DNA of 44,381 nucleotides. Origin: Microbispora rosea. Lineage in GTDB: Bacteria; Actinomycetota; Actinomycetes; Streptosporangiales; Streptosporangiaceae. The translations under genes and the position numbers were made by a program. The notes below the pieces were generated by a model, which had not been told where the DNA came from, searched no databases, and saw only the letters and a program-made list of their open reading frames with translations. The number at the start of each line of letters is the position of its first letter. The first letter of the stretch is position 1. The stretch covers positions 1-44,381 of the forward strand of contig NZ_FTNI01000045.1 in the NCBI RefSeq assembly GCF_900156315.1, in the 5' to 3' direction. Shown one piece after another: positions 15,330 through 23,185 of this stretch.

Positions 15330-16226
15330 ATGAGCCAGCACGCCCACCAGTCTGCCGTCACCGTGCTCGGCCTTGGGCCGATGGGCCGGGCCCTGGCCGG
15401 GGCCTTCCTGAACGCCGGCGTCCGGACCACGGTCTGGAACCGGACGCCGGGCAAAGATCTGCAGTTGGCCGAGCGGGGCGCGTACGGCGCTCCCACACCG
15501 GAGGCGGCTGTCGCCGCGAGCGAGCTGACCGTGATCTGCGTCGTGAACTACGACGCGGCGGACGCCGTCGTGCGGCGCGAGGCGGTCGCCGGCGCGCTCG
15601 GGGGACGCACGCTCGTGAACCTGACGGCCGACACGCCCGGCCGCGCCCGGAGCACCGCGGCCTGGGCCGCCGAGCACGGCATCGAATATCTCGACGGCGC
15701 GATCATGACGCCGACCACGACCATCGGCACCCCGGCCGCGGTGTTCCTGCACAGCGGCCCGGAGGAGCTCTACCGGCGGCACCGGCCGATGCTGGAGGCC
15801 CTCGGCGGCACGCACACCCATCTGGGCGAGGAGATCGGCCGGGCGGCGGCCTACGACATCGCGTTGCTCGACGTCTTCTGGACCGCGATGGCGGGCTACG
15901 CGCACGCGCTGGCGGTGGCGCGGGCCGAAGGGGTGACCGCGCGGGAGCTGGCGCCGTTCGCCAAGGGCATCGGCGCGATCCTGCCGCCCATCTTCGAGGA
16001 GGCGGCGGCGGAAGTGGACAGCGGCGGGTTTTCCGGCGAGGGCAACCCGATCACCTCGGCAGCCTCGTCCATGGCCCACGTCGTCCATACCTCCGAGGCC
16101 CACGGCATCGACGCGAGTGTGATGCGCGCGGCCGAGGGCTGGGCCCGCCGCGTCATCGCAGAAGGCCACGGCGCCGACGGGTTCACCCGGATCACCGAGC
16201 TCCTCACCGCCCGCGCCCACGCCTGA
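15330..16226 (+). CDS. NADPH-dependent imine reductase-like / beta-hydroxyacid dehydrogenase-family protein
   Basis: This is a 298-aa oxidoreductase. The Rossmann motif VTVLGLGPMGRALAGAFLNA with TVWNRTPGK shortly after indicates NADPH binding. The segment AAAYDIALLDVFWTAMAGYA near residue 175 resembles the substrate helix of imine reductases, including the Asp at the catalytic position. The family also contains 3-hydroxyisobutyrate dehydrogenase-like enzymes, which usually have Lys there. The gene has an AGGAG site and is divergent from an HxlR regulator, suggesting induction by a reactive small molecule. The substrate is unknown. Confidence 0.8.
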   Translation: MSQHAHQSAVTVLGLGPMGRALAGAFLNAGVRTTVWNRTPGKDLQLAERGAYGAPTPEAAVAASELTVICVVNYDAADAVVRREAVAGALGGRTLVNLTADTPGRARSTAAWAAEHGIEYLDGAIMTPTTTIGTPAAVFLHSGPEELYRRHRPMLEALGGTHTHLGEEIGRAAAYDIALLDVFWTAMAGYAHALAVARAEGVTARELAPFAKGIGAILPPIFEEAAAEVDSGGFSGEGNPITSAASSMAHVVHTSEAHGIDASVMRAAEGWARRVIAEGHGADGFTRITELLTARAHA

Positions 16227-16227
16227 C

Positions 16228-16340
16228 CCGGCTTCCGGACGCCCCCAGTCTGGCTTGCAGACGCCCCCGGCCTGTCGTCCCCGGCCCGGCTTGCAGACGT
16301 CCCCGGCTTGCGGACGTCCCTGGCCCGGCTTGATGACGTC
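16228..16340. repeat. Degenerate tandem repeat GGCTTGCNGACGTCCCC, about five copies
   Basis: The convergent gap holds about five variants of GGCTTGCAGACG followed by YCCCC, with uneven spacing of 17-36 bp. No gene fits here. It sits just before a strong hairpin between two converging genes. Confidence 0.6.
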
Positions 16341-16343
16341 GAA

Positions 16344-16368
16344 GGGCGCCCGGCGGCACCGGGCGCCC
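16344..16368. terminator. Perfect 10-bp hairpin between convergent genes
   Basis: GGGCGCCCGG and CCGGGCGCCC form a perfect stem with a 5-nt loop (CGGCA). It lies between the reductase (+) and argG (-) and could end transcription from both sides. No U-tract is present. Confidence 0.6.
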
Positions 16369-16380
16369 CAGTCGTGGTCG

Positions 16381-17829
16381 TCAGTCGGTGCCGAGCTCCA
16401 TGGCGGCCTGGTCGAGCAGCTCCTCCTCGGTGGAGACCTCACCGCGAGAGGCGATCGCCTCGGCTCCGCCCTCGGGCATCGCGCCGATCAATCCGGTCGA
16501 CGCCGCCTGGGCGGCCCCGATCAACGCCGGCTGCTGGCTGCCGACCATGCCGAGCCTGGCGTACTGCTCCAGCTTGGAACGAGAGTCGGCGATGTCGAGG
16601 TTGCGCATGGTCAGCTGACCGATGCGGTCCACCGGGCCGAAGGCGGAGTCTTCGGTGCGCTCCATGGAGAGCTTGTCCGGGTGGTAGCTGAACGCCGGCC
16701 CGGACGTGTCCAGCACGGAATAGTCCTCACCGCGCCGCAGCCGCAGGGTCACCTCTCCGGTAACCGCCATGCCGACCCAGCGCTGCAGCGACTCGCGCAG
16801 CATCAGCGCCTGCGGGTCCAGCCAGCGGCCCTCGTAGAGCAGCCTGCCCAGCCGCCGTCCCTCGATGTGGTAGCTGGCGAGGGTGTCCTCGTTGTGGATC
16901 GCGTTGACCAGCCGCTCGTAGGCCGCGTGCAGCAGCGCCATGCCCGGCGCCTCGTAGATGCCCCGGCTCTTCGCCTCGATGATCCGGTTCTCGATCTGGT
17001 CGGACATGCCCAGGCCGTGGCGGCCGCCGATGGCGTTGGCCTCCAGCACCAGATCGACGGCGGAGGGGAACTCCTTGCCGTTGATCGTCACCGGACGTCC
17101 CTGCTCGAAGCCGATCGTGACGTCCTCGGTCGCGATCTCGACGGCGGGGTCCCAGAAACGCACGCCCATGATGGGCTCGACGATCTCGATGCCCGTGTCG
17201 AGGTGCTCAAGGGACTTGGCCTCGTGCGTCGCGCCCCAGATGTTGGCGTCGGTGGAGTAGGCCTTCTCCACGCTGTCCCGGTAGGGCAGCCCGTGGGCGA
17301 GCAGCCACTCGGACATCTCCTTGCGCCCGCCGAGCTCGTTGACGAAGTCGGCGTCCAGCCACGGCTTGTAGATCCGCAGGGAGGGATTGGCGAGCAGACC
17401 GTAGCGGTAGAACCGCTCGATGTCGTTGCCCTTGAAGGTGGAGCCGTCTCCCCAGATCTGCACGCCGTCCTCGAGCATCGCGCGCACCAGCAGGGTGCCG
17501 GTGACGGCCCGCCCGAGCGGGGTGGTGTTGAAGTACGTGCGGCCGCCGGACTTGATGTGGAAGGCCCCGCAGGCCAGGGCCGCGAGTCCCTCCTCGACCA
17601 GGGCCGCCCGGCAGTCGACCAGCCGGGAGATCTCCGCGCCGTACGCGGTGGCACGCCCCGGCACCGAGGCGATGTCAGGTTCGTCGTACTGGCCGATTTC
17701 GGCGGTGTAGGTGCACGGCACTGCACCCTTCTCCCGCATCCACGCGACCGCTACCGAAGTGTCGAGGCCACCGGAGAAGGCGATCCCGACACGCTCGCCG
17801 ACAGGCAGAGAAGTGAGCACCTTGGACAC
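16381..17829 (-). CDS. argG: Argininosuccinate synthase
   Basis: This 482-aa enzyme joins citrulline and aspartate with ATP in arginine biosynthesis. The PP-loop motif is at RVGIAFSGGLDTSVAVAWM (residues about 14-32). Further motifs are TYTAEIGQYDEPD, GDGSTFKGNDIERFYRYGLL and GRHGLGMSDQIENRIIEAKS. Its length matches the long E. coli-type ArgG and not the roughly 400-aa form usual in actinobacterial arg clusters; no other arg genes adjoin it. GTG 17829 was chosen because a -10 element ends 6 nt upstream with no ribosome site, implying a leaderless transcript. A perfect TGCAT/ATGCA palindrome over the -35 suggests ArgR control. Confidence 0.94.
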   Translation of the reverse strand: MSKVLTSLPVGERVGIAFSGGLDTSVAVAWMREKGAVPCTYTAEIGQYDEPDIASVPGRATAYGAEISRLVDCRAALVEEGLAALACGAFHIKSGGRTYFNTTPLGRAVTGTLLVRAMLEDGVQIWGDGSTFKGNDIERFYRYGLLANPSLRIYKPWLDADFVNELGGRKEMSEWLLAHGLPYRDSVEKAYSTDANIWGATHEAKSLEHLDTGIEIVEPIMGVRFWDPAVEIATEDVTIGFEQGRPVTINGKEFPSAVDLVLEANAIGGRHGLGMSDQIENRIIEAKSRGIYEAPGMALLHAAYERLVNAIHNEDTLASYHIEGRRLGRLLYEGRWLDPQALMLRESLQRWVGMAVTGEVTLRLRRGEDYSVLDTSGPAFSYHPDKLSMERTEDSAFGPVDRIGQLTMRNLDIADSRSKLEQYARLGMVGSQQPALIGAAQAASTGLIGAMPEGGAEAIASRGEVSTEEELLDQAAMELGTD

Positions 17830-17837
17830 GAGTAGAA

Positions 17838-17866
17838 TATATACACGGGAATGCATGATCATGCAA
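17838..17866 (-). promoter_or_regulatory. argG promoter, probably giving a leaderless mRNA
   Basis: On the minus strand, TTGCAT (17866-17861) is separated by 17 nt from TATATA (17843-17838), within a TATATATT run unusual in this GC-rich window. The run ends 6 nt before GTG 17829, so the transcript would start at or next to the start codon. No Shine-Dalgarno sequence is present. Confidence 0.65.
17852..17865. promoter_or_regulatory. ARG-box-like palindrome over the argG -35 region
   Basis: TGCATGATCATGCA is a perfect 14-bp palindrome. The TGCAT-N4-ATGCA layout matches the ARG-box form bound by ArgR/AhrC. It overlaps the proposed -35 element and would block polymerase when arginine is abundant. 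Confidence 0.65.
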
Positions 17867-17918
17867 TCCCCTGTGACCCGGATACGTCATCGGCGGGGCC
17901 TCACGGGACGAGCGCCGA

Positions 17919-19115
17919 TCACCGGGGGAAGCCGTAGACCTCCTCGCTCACGAGCCTGGCGGCGCCGATGACGCCGCCCTGCGGGCCGAGATCGCTCATC
18001 GTGATCGGCAGATTCCTGGTGGCGAGGGGCAGCGATCGGCGGTAGATCGCGCCGCGGATCTCGGCGAGCAGGACGTGACCCAGCAGGGTGAGGCGACCGC
18101 CCAGCACGATGAGACTCGGGTTGAAGAAAGACACCAGGCCCGCCAGCACCTCGCCCACGCGCCGTCCGCCGTCCCGCACCATCTGGAGGGACGTCGGGTC
18201 ACCGGCGGCGACCGCCTCGCCCACCTGTGCGGCGGTCAGCGTGCCGTCGCGTTCGAGGAGCTCGCCGAGCAGGGGCGAACGCTCCGACCTGGCCGCGACG
18301 AGCGCGTCGCGAGCCAGCGCGTCGCCGCCGAAGGACGCCTCCAGGCACCCCGTGTTGCCGCAGGCGCAGATCTCGCCGGAGCCGGCGACGCTGATGTGCC
18401 CGATATCCCCCGCGCACCCGTCCATGCCGCGATAGAGCTCACCCTTGGCCACGATTCCGCAGCCGATGCCCGAGCCGAGCTTGACGAACAGGAAGTTCTC
18501 CGCGGTGCTCGCCACACCGGCGTGTCGTTCGCCCAGTGCCATTACATTGACAACGTTGTCCAGCACGACCGGACAATCGAACTGCCTCCGGAGGACATCG
18601 CGGACCGGATAACCGTCCCACCTCGGGATGATCGGTGGTGAGACCGGGACACCGCGGGAAAAGTCCACCGGAGCGGGCACGCCGACGCCGACGCCCGTCG
18701 GCTTGTCCACTCCCGATTTCAGGAGCAGCCGCCGGCTCTGTTCCATGGCGAGTTCGAGCACGGGCTCGGGGCCCTGACGCACGTCGCATTCCATGCGTTC
18801 GAATGCGAGGACGCGCAGCCCGCCGTCGGTGACCGCGGCGGACACCGAGGTCGCGCCGATGGCGACGCCGACGAACCTGACCCGGCCGGCGAGATCGACG
18901 ACGGTCGACCGGCGCCCTCCACGAGACGCGGCCGGCCCGATTTCCTCGACGAGTTGAAGTGCCGTAAGCCGGCCGAGTTCCGTCCCGATCGTCGTACGTG
19001 ACACTTGGAAGTGTTCCGACAGCTGAATGCGGGATTGCGGACCGGCGTCACGCAATCGCGTGAGTATTTTGGCCTGGAGCCGCGTTTCGGCTCGCCCTGG
19101 CCCCGAAGTCTCCAC
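17919..19115 (-). CDS. ROK-family transcriptional regulator/sugar-kinase-like protein
   Basis: This is a 398-aa protein with an N-terminal winged helix (ILTRLRDAGPQSRIQLSEHF then QVSRTTIGTELGRLTALQLV, residues about 17-58). A ROK sugar-kinase fold follows. The ROK zinc motif CACGNTGCLEA is intact near residue 250, as is FLFVKLGSGIGCGIV. The architecture is that of NagC/XylR-type repressors that sense a sugar or sugar phosphate. No sugar transporter or catabolic operon adjoins, so its regulon is not evident. The start is GTG 19115 with a weak ribosome site. A GTCCGG-N6-CCGGAC inverted repeat lies upstream. Confidence 0.88.
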   Translation of the reverse strand: METSGPGRAETRLQAKILTRLRDAGPQSRIQLSEHFQVSRTTIGTELGRLTALQLVEEIGPAASRGGRRSTVVDLAGRVRFVGVAIGATSVSAAVTDGGLRVLAFERMECDVRQGPEPVLELAMEQSRRLLLKSGVDKPTGVGVGVPAPVDFSRGVPVSPPIIPRWDGYPVRDVLRRQFDCPVVLDNVVNVMALGERHAGVASTAENFLFVKLGSGIGCGIVAKGELYRGMDGCAGDIGHISVAGSGEICACGNTGCLEASFGGDALARDALVAARSERSPLLGELLERDGTLTAAQVGEAVAAGDPTSLQMVRDGGRRVGEVLAGLVSFFNPSLIVLGGRLTLLGHVLLAEIRGAIYRRSLPLATRNLPITMSDLGPQGGVIGAARLVSEEVYGFPR

Positions 19116-19163
19116 CGCCCAAGTTTCTCATCGGGCGGCTCCTCATCCGTCCCCCACGCATAG

Positions 19164-19188
19164 TCCGGCGCCGCCCGGAATTTTTTTT
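19164..19188. terminator. Short stem followed by eight T, uncertain terminator
   Basis: TCCGG/CCGGA (5-bp stem, 6-nt loop) is followed by TTTTTTTT at 19181-19188 on the plus strand. It looks like an intrinsic terminator, but no nearby plus-strand gene ends here. On the minus strand the A-tract precedes the ROK gene and could be an AT-rich promoter element instead. Confidence 0.3.
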
Positions 19189-19222
19189 CGCCTTCACTCC
19201 TCGGAGAAGGATTTGTGAGGAA

Positions 19223-19240
19223 GTCCGGTCCGATCCGGAC
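19223..19240. promoter_or_regulatory. Inverted repeat GTCCGG-N6-CCGGAC
   Basis: Perfect 6-bp arms are separated by TCCGAT, 108 bp upstream of the ROK start and just past the end of the SDR gene. It could be a ROK operator; ROK sites are usually longer and AT-rich, so this is weak. Confidence 0.25.
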
Positions 19241-19366
19241 ACCACCCCGGAAATGAAACTTTCATCGCCTCCTCGGCGGAACTCCGCGTTTCATCGGCCG
19301 CGTCCGGCGGCCCGGCCGGAGGTTTCCCCTTCCGGCCGGGCGCCGAGAGCCGGACCGCGGAACGGG

Positions 19367-20194
19367 TCACCCGTCGGCGGACTCGGAGAGGGCGCGCCAC
19401 TCCCGCCAGGTGTCCAGGCGTCCGGCGTAGGCCCGCTCGGCGATCGGCAGGCAGTAACTCCCCAGGAACAGGCGCAGCGGGGGCCGTTCCGCGTCCACGA
19501 CCGAGAGGACCGCCTCGGCCGTGACCTCGGGGCCGATCGGTTCCCTGCCCGCCGCGGCGGCCCGGCGGGCCTCCCGGACGTGCTCGTACGCGGGATGCGG
19601 CTCGGCGTGGACGGACGACGATCCGCTCCAGTCGGTGCCGTAGGGGCCGGGCTCGATGATCGTCACCTTGATGCCGTACGGGGCGACCTCCTGGGCGAGC
19701 GACTCGCTGAACGCCTCCAGGCCCCACTTCGACGCGTTGTAGAGCCCGAGCATGGGAAACGCGGCGACGCCGCCGATGCTCGACACCTGCAGGATGTGGC
19801 CCCGTCCGCGTTCCCGCATTCCGGGCAGCACGGCCTGGGTGACCCAGAGCGCGCCGAGCAGGTTCGTCTCCAGCTGAGCTCTCGCCTGGGCTTCGGTGAC
19901 CTCCTCCACCGCTCCGAAAAGGCCGTACCCGGCGTTGTTGACGACGACGTCGATCCCGCCGAAGCGTTCGGCCCCCCGGTCCACCGCGGCGAAGGCGGCC
20001 TCCCGGTCGGTGACGTCGAGCGTCAACGGGAGGATCGCGTCGCCGAACTCGTCGGCGAGCGGCTTCAGCGCGGCAACGTCGCGCGCCGTCGCGACGACCC
20101 GGTCGCCGCGCCGCAGCGCCGCCCGCGTCCACACGTTTCCGAAGCCGCGGGACGCTCCCGTGACGAACCAGGTGATCGCGTGTTCGGTATTCAT
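19367..20194 (-). CDS. Short-chain dehydrogenase/reductase (SDR)
   Basis: This is a 275-aa classical SDR. It shows the cofactor loop WFVTGASRGFGNVW, LDVTDREAAFAAVD, the NNAGYGLFG motif, Ser in ILQVSSIGGVAAFPM, and the catalytic YNASK motif near residue 148. Thr/Ala-Arg after the second strand (VVATARD) suggests NADP(H). The substrate is unknown. ATG 20194 was chosen; a GTG at 20203 would add three residues. It is divergent from an XRE/MmyB-type regulator, a recurrent SDR-regulator arrangement in actinomycetes, so it is probably that regulator's target. Confidence 0.88.
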   Translation of the reverse strand: MNTEHAITWFVTGASRGFGNVWTRAALRRGDRVVATARDVAALKPLADEFGDAILPLTLDVTDREAAFAAVDRGAERFGGIDVVVNNAGYGLFGAVEEVTEAQARAQLETNLLGALWVTQAVLPGMRERGRGHILQVSSIGGVAAFPMLGLYNASKWGLEAFSESLAQEVAPYGIKVTIIEPGPYGTDWSGSSSVHAEPHPAYEHVREARRAAAAGREPIGPEVTAEAVLSVVDAERPPLRLFLGSYCLPIAERAYAGRLDTWREWRALSESADG

Positions 20195-20278
20195 GGCAGT
20201 CACTCTGCCCCCCGCGGGACGGCGCAGCCATCACCGTGGCAGGGTCACCATCGGGCGCTGCGTACAGTGGCGGGTGAC

Positions 20279-21124
20279 ATGCCCGGCACCAACGCTCTTG
20301 GCAGCTTCATCAAGGCCCGCCGCGCGCTCGTACGCCCGGAGGACGCCGGGCTGCCCGCGCTCGGGCGACGCCGCGTAGCCGGGCTGCGCCGCGACGAGCT
20401 GGCCGCGCTCGCAGGCGTCAGCCTCGCCTACCTGACCCGGCTTGAGCAGGGCCGGGACCGCAATCCCTCCGAGCAGGTGCTCGACGCGCTCGGGGCCGCC
20501 CTGCGCCTCGACGCAGACCTCACAACCCACCTGCACGCCCTGGCCCGCGACGCGTCGAGACCGAACGGCGGCCAGGCCCGCCGACCGCGTGATCGACCGG
20601 CCCCGGGGGCCGGGTCTCTCCTCGACGCGTGGGTGGGTATACCCGCTTACCTGCGGGGACGCCGGTTCGACGTGCTGGCCGCCAACGGGCCGGCGATGGC
20701 CCTCGCGCCCATGTATCGGCCCGGCCGCAACCTCGTCCGAGACGTCTTCCTCGATCCCGGCGCGCGGGCGCTGTTCCCCCAGTGGGGCGCCGTCGCGGCC
20801 GGCTCTGCCGCCGCGCTCCGGGCCGGGGCCGACCTCGGCGACCCTGCCCTGCGCGAGCTGGTCGAGGAGCTGTCGGCGGCCTCCGAGGACTTCCGCCGCC
20901 TGTGGGAACGCCACGACGTCCGCCCGACGCGAGACGAGACGAAGGAGTTCGCCCATCCCGTCGCCGGGCCGCTCGTCCTGCGGCGTCACAGCCTGACCGT
21001 CGGCGGGACGGACGGCCAGGTCGTCATCGCCTACCAGGCCGAGCCCGGAACGCCCTCGGCCGCCGCGCTCGCCAGGCTCACCGCTCCTGGGCAGGATCAC
21101 GACGCGTCCTTCCCCTTGCCGTAG
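20279..21124 (+). CDS. XRE-family regulator with MmyB-like ligand-binding domain
   Basis: This is a 281-aa regulator. Residues about 5-80 form an XRE helix-turn-helix with the MmyB-family pattern: LGSFIKARRALVRPEDAGLP, then RRVAGLRRDELAALAGVSLA and YLTRLEQGRDRNPSEQVLDA. Residues about 105-275 form the MmyB-like PAS-type domain (DVLAANGPAMALAPMYRPGR NLVR near 140, then ALFPQW). Characterised relatives bind a fatty-acid-like ligand. It faces an SDR gene, the common pairing for this family. It probably acts as a local cytosolic activator or repressor. Confidence 0.88.
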   Translation: MPGTNALGSFIKARRALVRPEDAGLPALGRRRVAGLRRDELAALAGVSLAYLTRLEQGRDRNPSEQVLDALGAALRLDADLTTHLHALARDASRPNGGQARRPRDRPAPGAGSLLDAWVGIPAYLRGRRFDVLAANGPAMALAPMYRPGRNLVRDVFLDPGARALFPQWGAVAAGSAAALRAGADLGDPALRELVEELSAASEDFRRLWERHDVRPTRDETKEFAHPVAGPLVLRRHSLTVGGTDGQVVIAYQAEPGTPSAAALARLTAPGQDHDASFPLP

Positions 21125-21136
21125 GCCGCCCGTGCG

Positions 21137-21766
21137 TCACACGGGCCAGCCGCCCCGGTTGCGCGCCGACCTGAGCGGCACGGCGGCCGGCAGCGGGGAG
21201 GCCGCGCCGGGAGACAGGGCGTCGAGGACGAGCGCGAGGTAGCGCCGCCAGCCGTCACTGCCGGGTTCCATCGTCCACAGCACGCCCATCAGCATGACCA
21301 TGATCCTCGGCAGGTCGCCGGGGACGAGGTCCTCGCGGATGACACCGGCCTCCTGCCCGCGCCGGGCCAGCAGGGTCAGCGACTCGATGAACGGGCTGCT
21401 GGCCTCGGCGGTGACGGCGCCGGAGTTGCGGGCGGCGGCCAGGGTGTTGCGTTCACGGGCCGCCGTGGACATCGCCGCTTCCAGCACGGTGGCCAGACCG
21501 CGCCGGGGATCGTCGTCGTCGAGCGCCCGCTCGATGGCGGGGGCGATGTCCTCGGCGAAGCTCTGGTCGAGGGCCGCCCTGACCAGGCCCGCCTTGTCGG
21601 GGAAGTGGCGGTAGAGGGTCGCGATGCCCACACCGGCGCGGCGGGCGATGTCTTCGAGCAGCGCATCGGGCCCCTGCTCGGCCCAGACCTCCCGGGCCGC
21701 GCGCAGAATCCTGCCGGAGTTGCGTGCGGCGTCGGCGCGCAGCCGTCGCGAGGTCTCGGTGGTCAC
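21137..21766 (-). CDS. TetR-family regulator of the adjacent P450
   Basis: This is a 209-aa regulator. The TetR DNA-binding domain is RILRAAREVWAEQGPDALLE, then DIARRAGVGIATLYRHFPDK, in residues 16-60; a helical C-terminal domain follows. GTG 21766 lies 6 nt after a TATCCT -10 element and has no distinct ribosome site, so the mRNA is probably leaderless. The operator-like TGATAGGTGACTATCG is immediately upstream. A perfect version of the same motif precedes the P450 gene, which lies upstream on the same strand. It is therefore likely an autoregulated repressor controlling the P450. Confidence 0.88.
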   Translation of the reverse strand: MTTETSRRLRADAARNSGRILRAAREVWAEQGPDALLEDIARRAGVGIATLYRHFPDKAGLVRAALDQSFAEDIAPAIERALDDDDPRRGLATVLEAAMSTAARERNTLAAARNSGAVTAEASSPFIESLTLLARRGQEAGVIREDLVPGDLPRIMVMLMGVLWTMEPGSDGWRRYLALVLDALSPGAASPLPAAVPLRSARNRGGWPV

Positions 21767-21772
21767 CCCCAC

Positions 21773-21778
21773 AGGATA
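21773..21778 (-). promoter_or_regulatory. -10 element of the TetR gene (leaderless)
   Basis: TATCCT on the minus strand is followed by six bases and then the GTG start codon. The spacing matches that seen for argG and implies transcription starting at the initiation codon. Confidence 0.45.
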
Positions 21779-21784
21779 GCCAAG

Positions 21785-21800
21785 TGATAGGTGACTATCG
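21785..21800. promoter_or_regulatory. TetR operator, autoregulatory site
   Basis: TGATAGGTGACTATCG has GATAG/CTATC arms with a 4-bp centre, 19 bp upstream of the TetR start and within its promoter spacer/-35 region. It matches the site before the P450 at 13 of 16 positions. Confidence 0.68.
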
Positions 21801-21818
21801 ATTAGGTCCGTACGGGCG

Positions 21819-23024
21819 TCAGGGCCGGTCCCATGTGACAAGCATGTGCTCGGGTCCCCGGGTGGACAACCCCGTCTTCCACACGACGTCGTCCTCGGAG
21901 CCGGCGAGGCGGAGCCCCGGCAGCCGGGTGAGCAGCGTACGCAGCGCGACCTGCAGCTCCATCCGGGCGAGCGGGGCGCCGAGGCAGTGGTGCGCCCCGT
22001 GCCCGAACCCCACGTGTGAGGCCTGCTGACGGTCGAACTCGAGGTCGTCGGGGTTCGTGTAGACCGACTCGTCGCGGTTGGCCGACACCAGGCTCACGAC
22101 GACCGGCTCACCGGCGCGCACCGTGACGCCGCCCAGCTCGACGTCCTCCAGCGCGTAGCGCGCGATGGAGGCGCCGCCGCCGAGCGGCACGAAACGCATC
22201 AGCTCTTCGACGGCCCTGGGGATCAGGTCGAGGTCCGCGCGCAGCGCCGCGAGCTGCTCGGGGTGGGTGAGCAGCACGTAGACGAAGTTCGGGATCTGCG
22301 TGGCCGTGGTCTCGTGGCCGGCGACCAGCAGCGCCTCGGCCAGCGACAGCATCTCCTCCTCCGACAGGCGCTCCTCGTTGTCGCGGGCCGCGACGAGCGC
22401 GCTGAGCAGGTCGTCCTTCGGGGTCTGCCGGCGCTGGGCGATGAGCCCCGCCATGTACTCCCGGAGCAGCCCCATGCAGCGCACCACCTCCTCGGGGGTG
22501 AACCGCGTGGTGGACAGAAGCGCGTCCGACCAGGTGCGGAAGTCGACCCGGTCCTCGACGGGCACGCCCAGCAACTCGCAGATGACCGTGATCGGCAGCG
22601 GCAGCCCGAAGTCCTCGACGAGGTCGGCCGGGGCGCCCTTCGCCAGCATCGCGCCGACGAGATCGTCGGCGATCTCCTGGGTGCGGGGCCGCAGCAACTC
22701 GATCCGCCGTACGGTGAACGCCTTCGACACCAGCCTGCGCAGCCTGCTGTGCTCGGGCGGGTCGAAGCTGAGGATGCCGTCGGGGCGGGACCGGTGGGGC
22801 CGCATCCGCGGCTCGTCGCGGCCGATCGCCGCGGCCCGGCTGAACCGCGGGTCGCCGAGCACGACCTTGACATCCTCATAGCGGGTCGCGAGCCACGCGG
22901 GTTCACCGTAGGGCAGCCGGACCCGGGACAGCGGTTCCTCCTGCCGCAACCGGGAGAAGAGGGGGTCCACCTCCAGCCGGTCCACCTGGCCGAAGGGGAA
23001 GATCCGGGGTTCGACAGTGGTCAT
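21819..23024 (-). CDS. Cytochrome P450 (actinobacterial CYP105/107-like)
   Basis: This is a 401-aa soluble monooxygenase. The oxygen-binding I-helix motif AGHETT is at about residues 235-240. The ExxR motif is EELMR (E274-R277). The heme loop FGHGAHHCLGAPLARMEL has the cysteine ligand near 347. Length and motifs are complete. The family hydroxylates small or macrolide-like substrates in secondary metabolism or xenobiotic attack; no ferredoxin or biosynthetic cluster adjoins it. The start has GGAGG before ATG 23024. A perfect TetR-type operator overlaps the likely promoter, and the regulator gene follows directly. Confidence 0.94.
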   Translation of the reverse strand: MTTVEPRIFPFGQVDRLEVDPLFSRLRQEEPLSRVRLPYGEPAWLATRYEDVKVVLGDPRFSRAAAIGRDEPRMRPHRSRPDGILSFDPPEHSRLRRLVSKAFTVRRIELLRPRTQEIADDLVGAMLAKGAPADLVEDFGLPLPITVICELLGVPVEDRVDFRTWSDALLSTTRFTPEEVVRCMGLLREYMAGLIAQRRQTPKDDLLSALVAARDNEERLSEEEMLSLAEALLVAGHETTATQIPNFVYVLLTHPEQLAALRADLDLIPRAVEELMRFVPLGGGASIARYALEDVELGGVTVRAGEPVVVSLVSANRDESVYTNPDDLEFDRQQASHVGFGHGAHHCLGAPLARMELQVALRTLLTRLPGLRLAGSEDDVVWKTGLSTRGPEHMLVTWDRP

Positions 23025-23075
23025 GATGCCTCCAGAGCGGATCGCCGTTTCACCACGAGCCGTCGAGCAGCCACT

Positions 23076-23091
23076 TGATAGTCAACTATCA
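23076..23091. promoter_or_regulatory. TetR operator before the P450 gene
   Basis: TGATAGTCAACTATCA has perfect 7-bp arms around CA. On the minus strand a TTGATC hexamer lies 17 nt before GATAG-type -10 bases inside the palindrome, so repressor binding would cover the -10 of the P450 promoter. Confidence 0.72.
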
Positions 23092-23185
23092 CATGACTCG
23101 TGTAAAGAGATCAACGCAAGCGAGAGCAAAATCTCATTTAAGGCGATGACCGGAGGAGGAGGCGGGAACGCCCGCTGAGCGCCCG

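Noticed and set aside
19164..19188. Confident intrinsic terminator at the T8 run
   Set aside because: The stem is only 5 bp and no plus-strand gene ends nearby; it is listed with low confidence only.
11789..23024. Secondary-metabolite gene cluster (P450, SDR, reductase, dehydrogenase)
   Set aside because: No core synthase (PKS, NRPS, terpene, RiPP) is present and each tailoring-type enzyme has its own divergent or local regulator, so these look like separate units.
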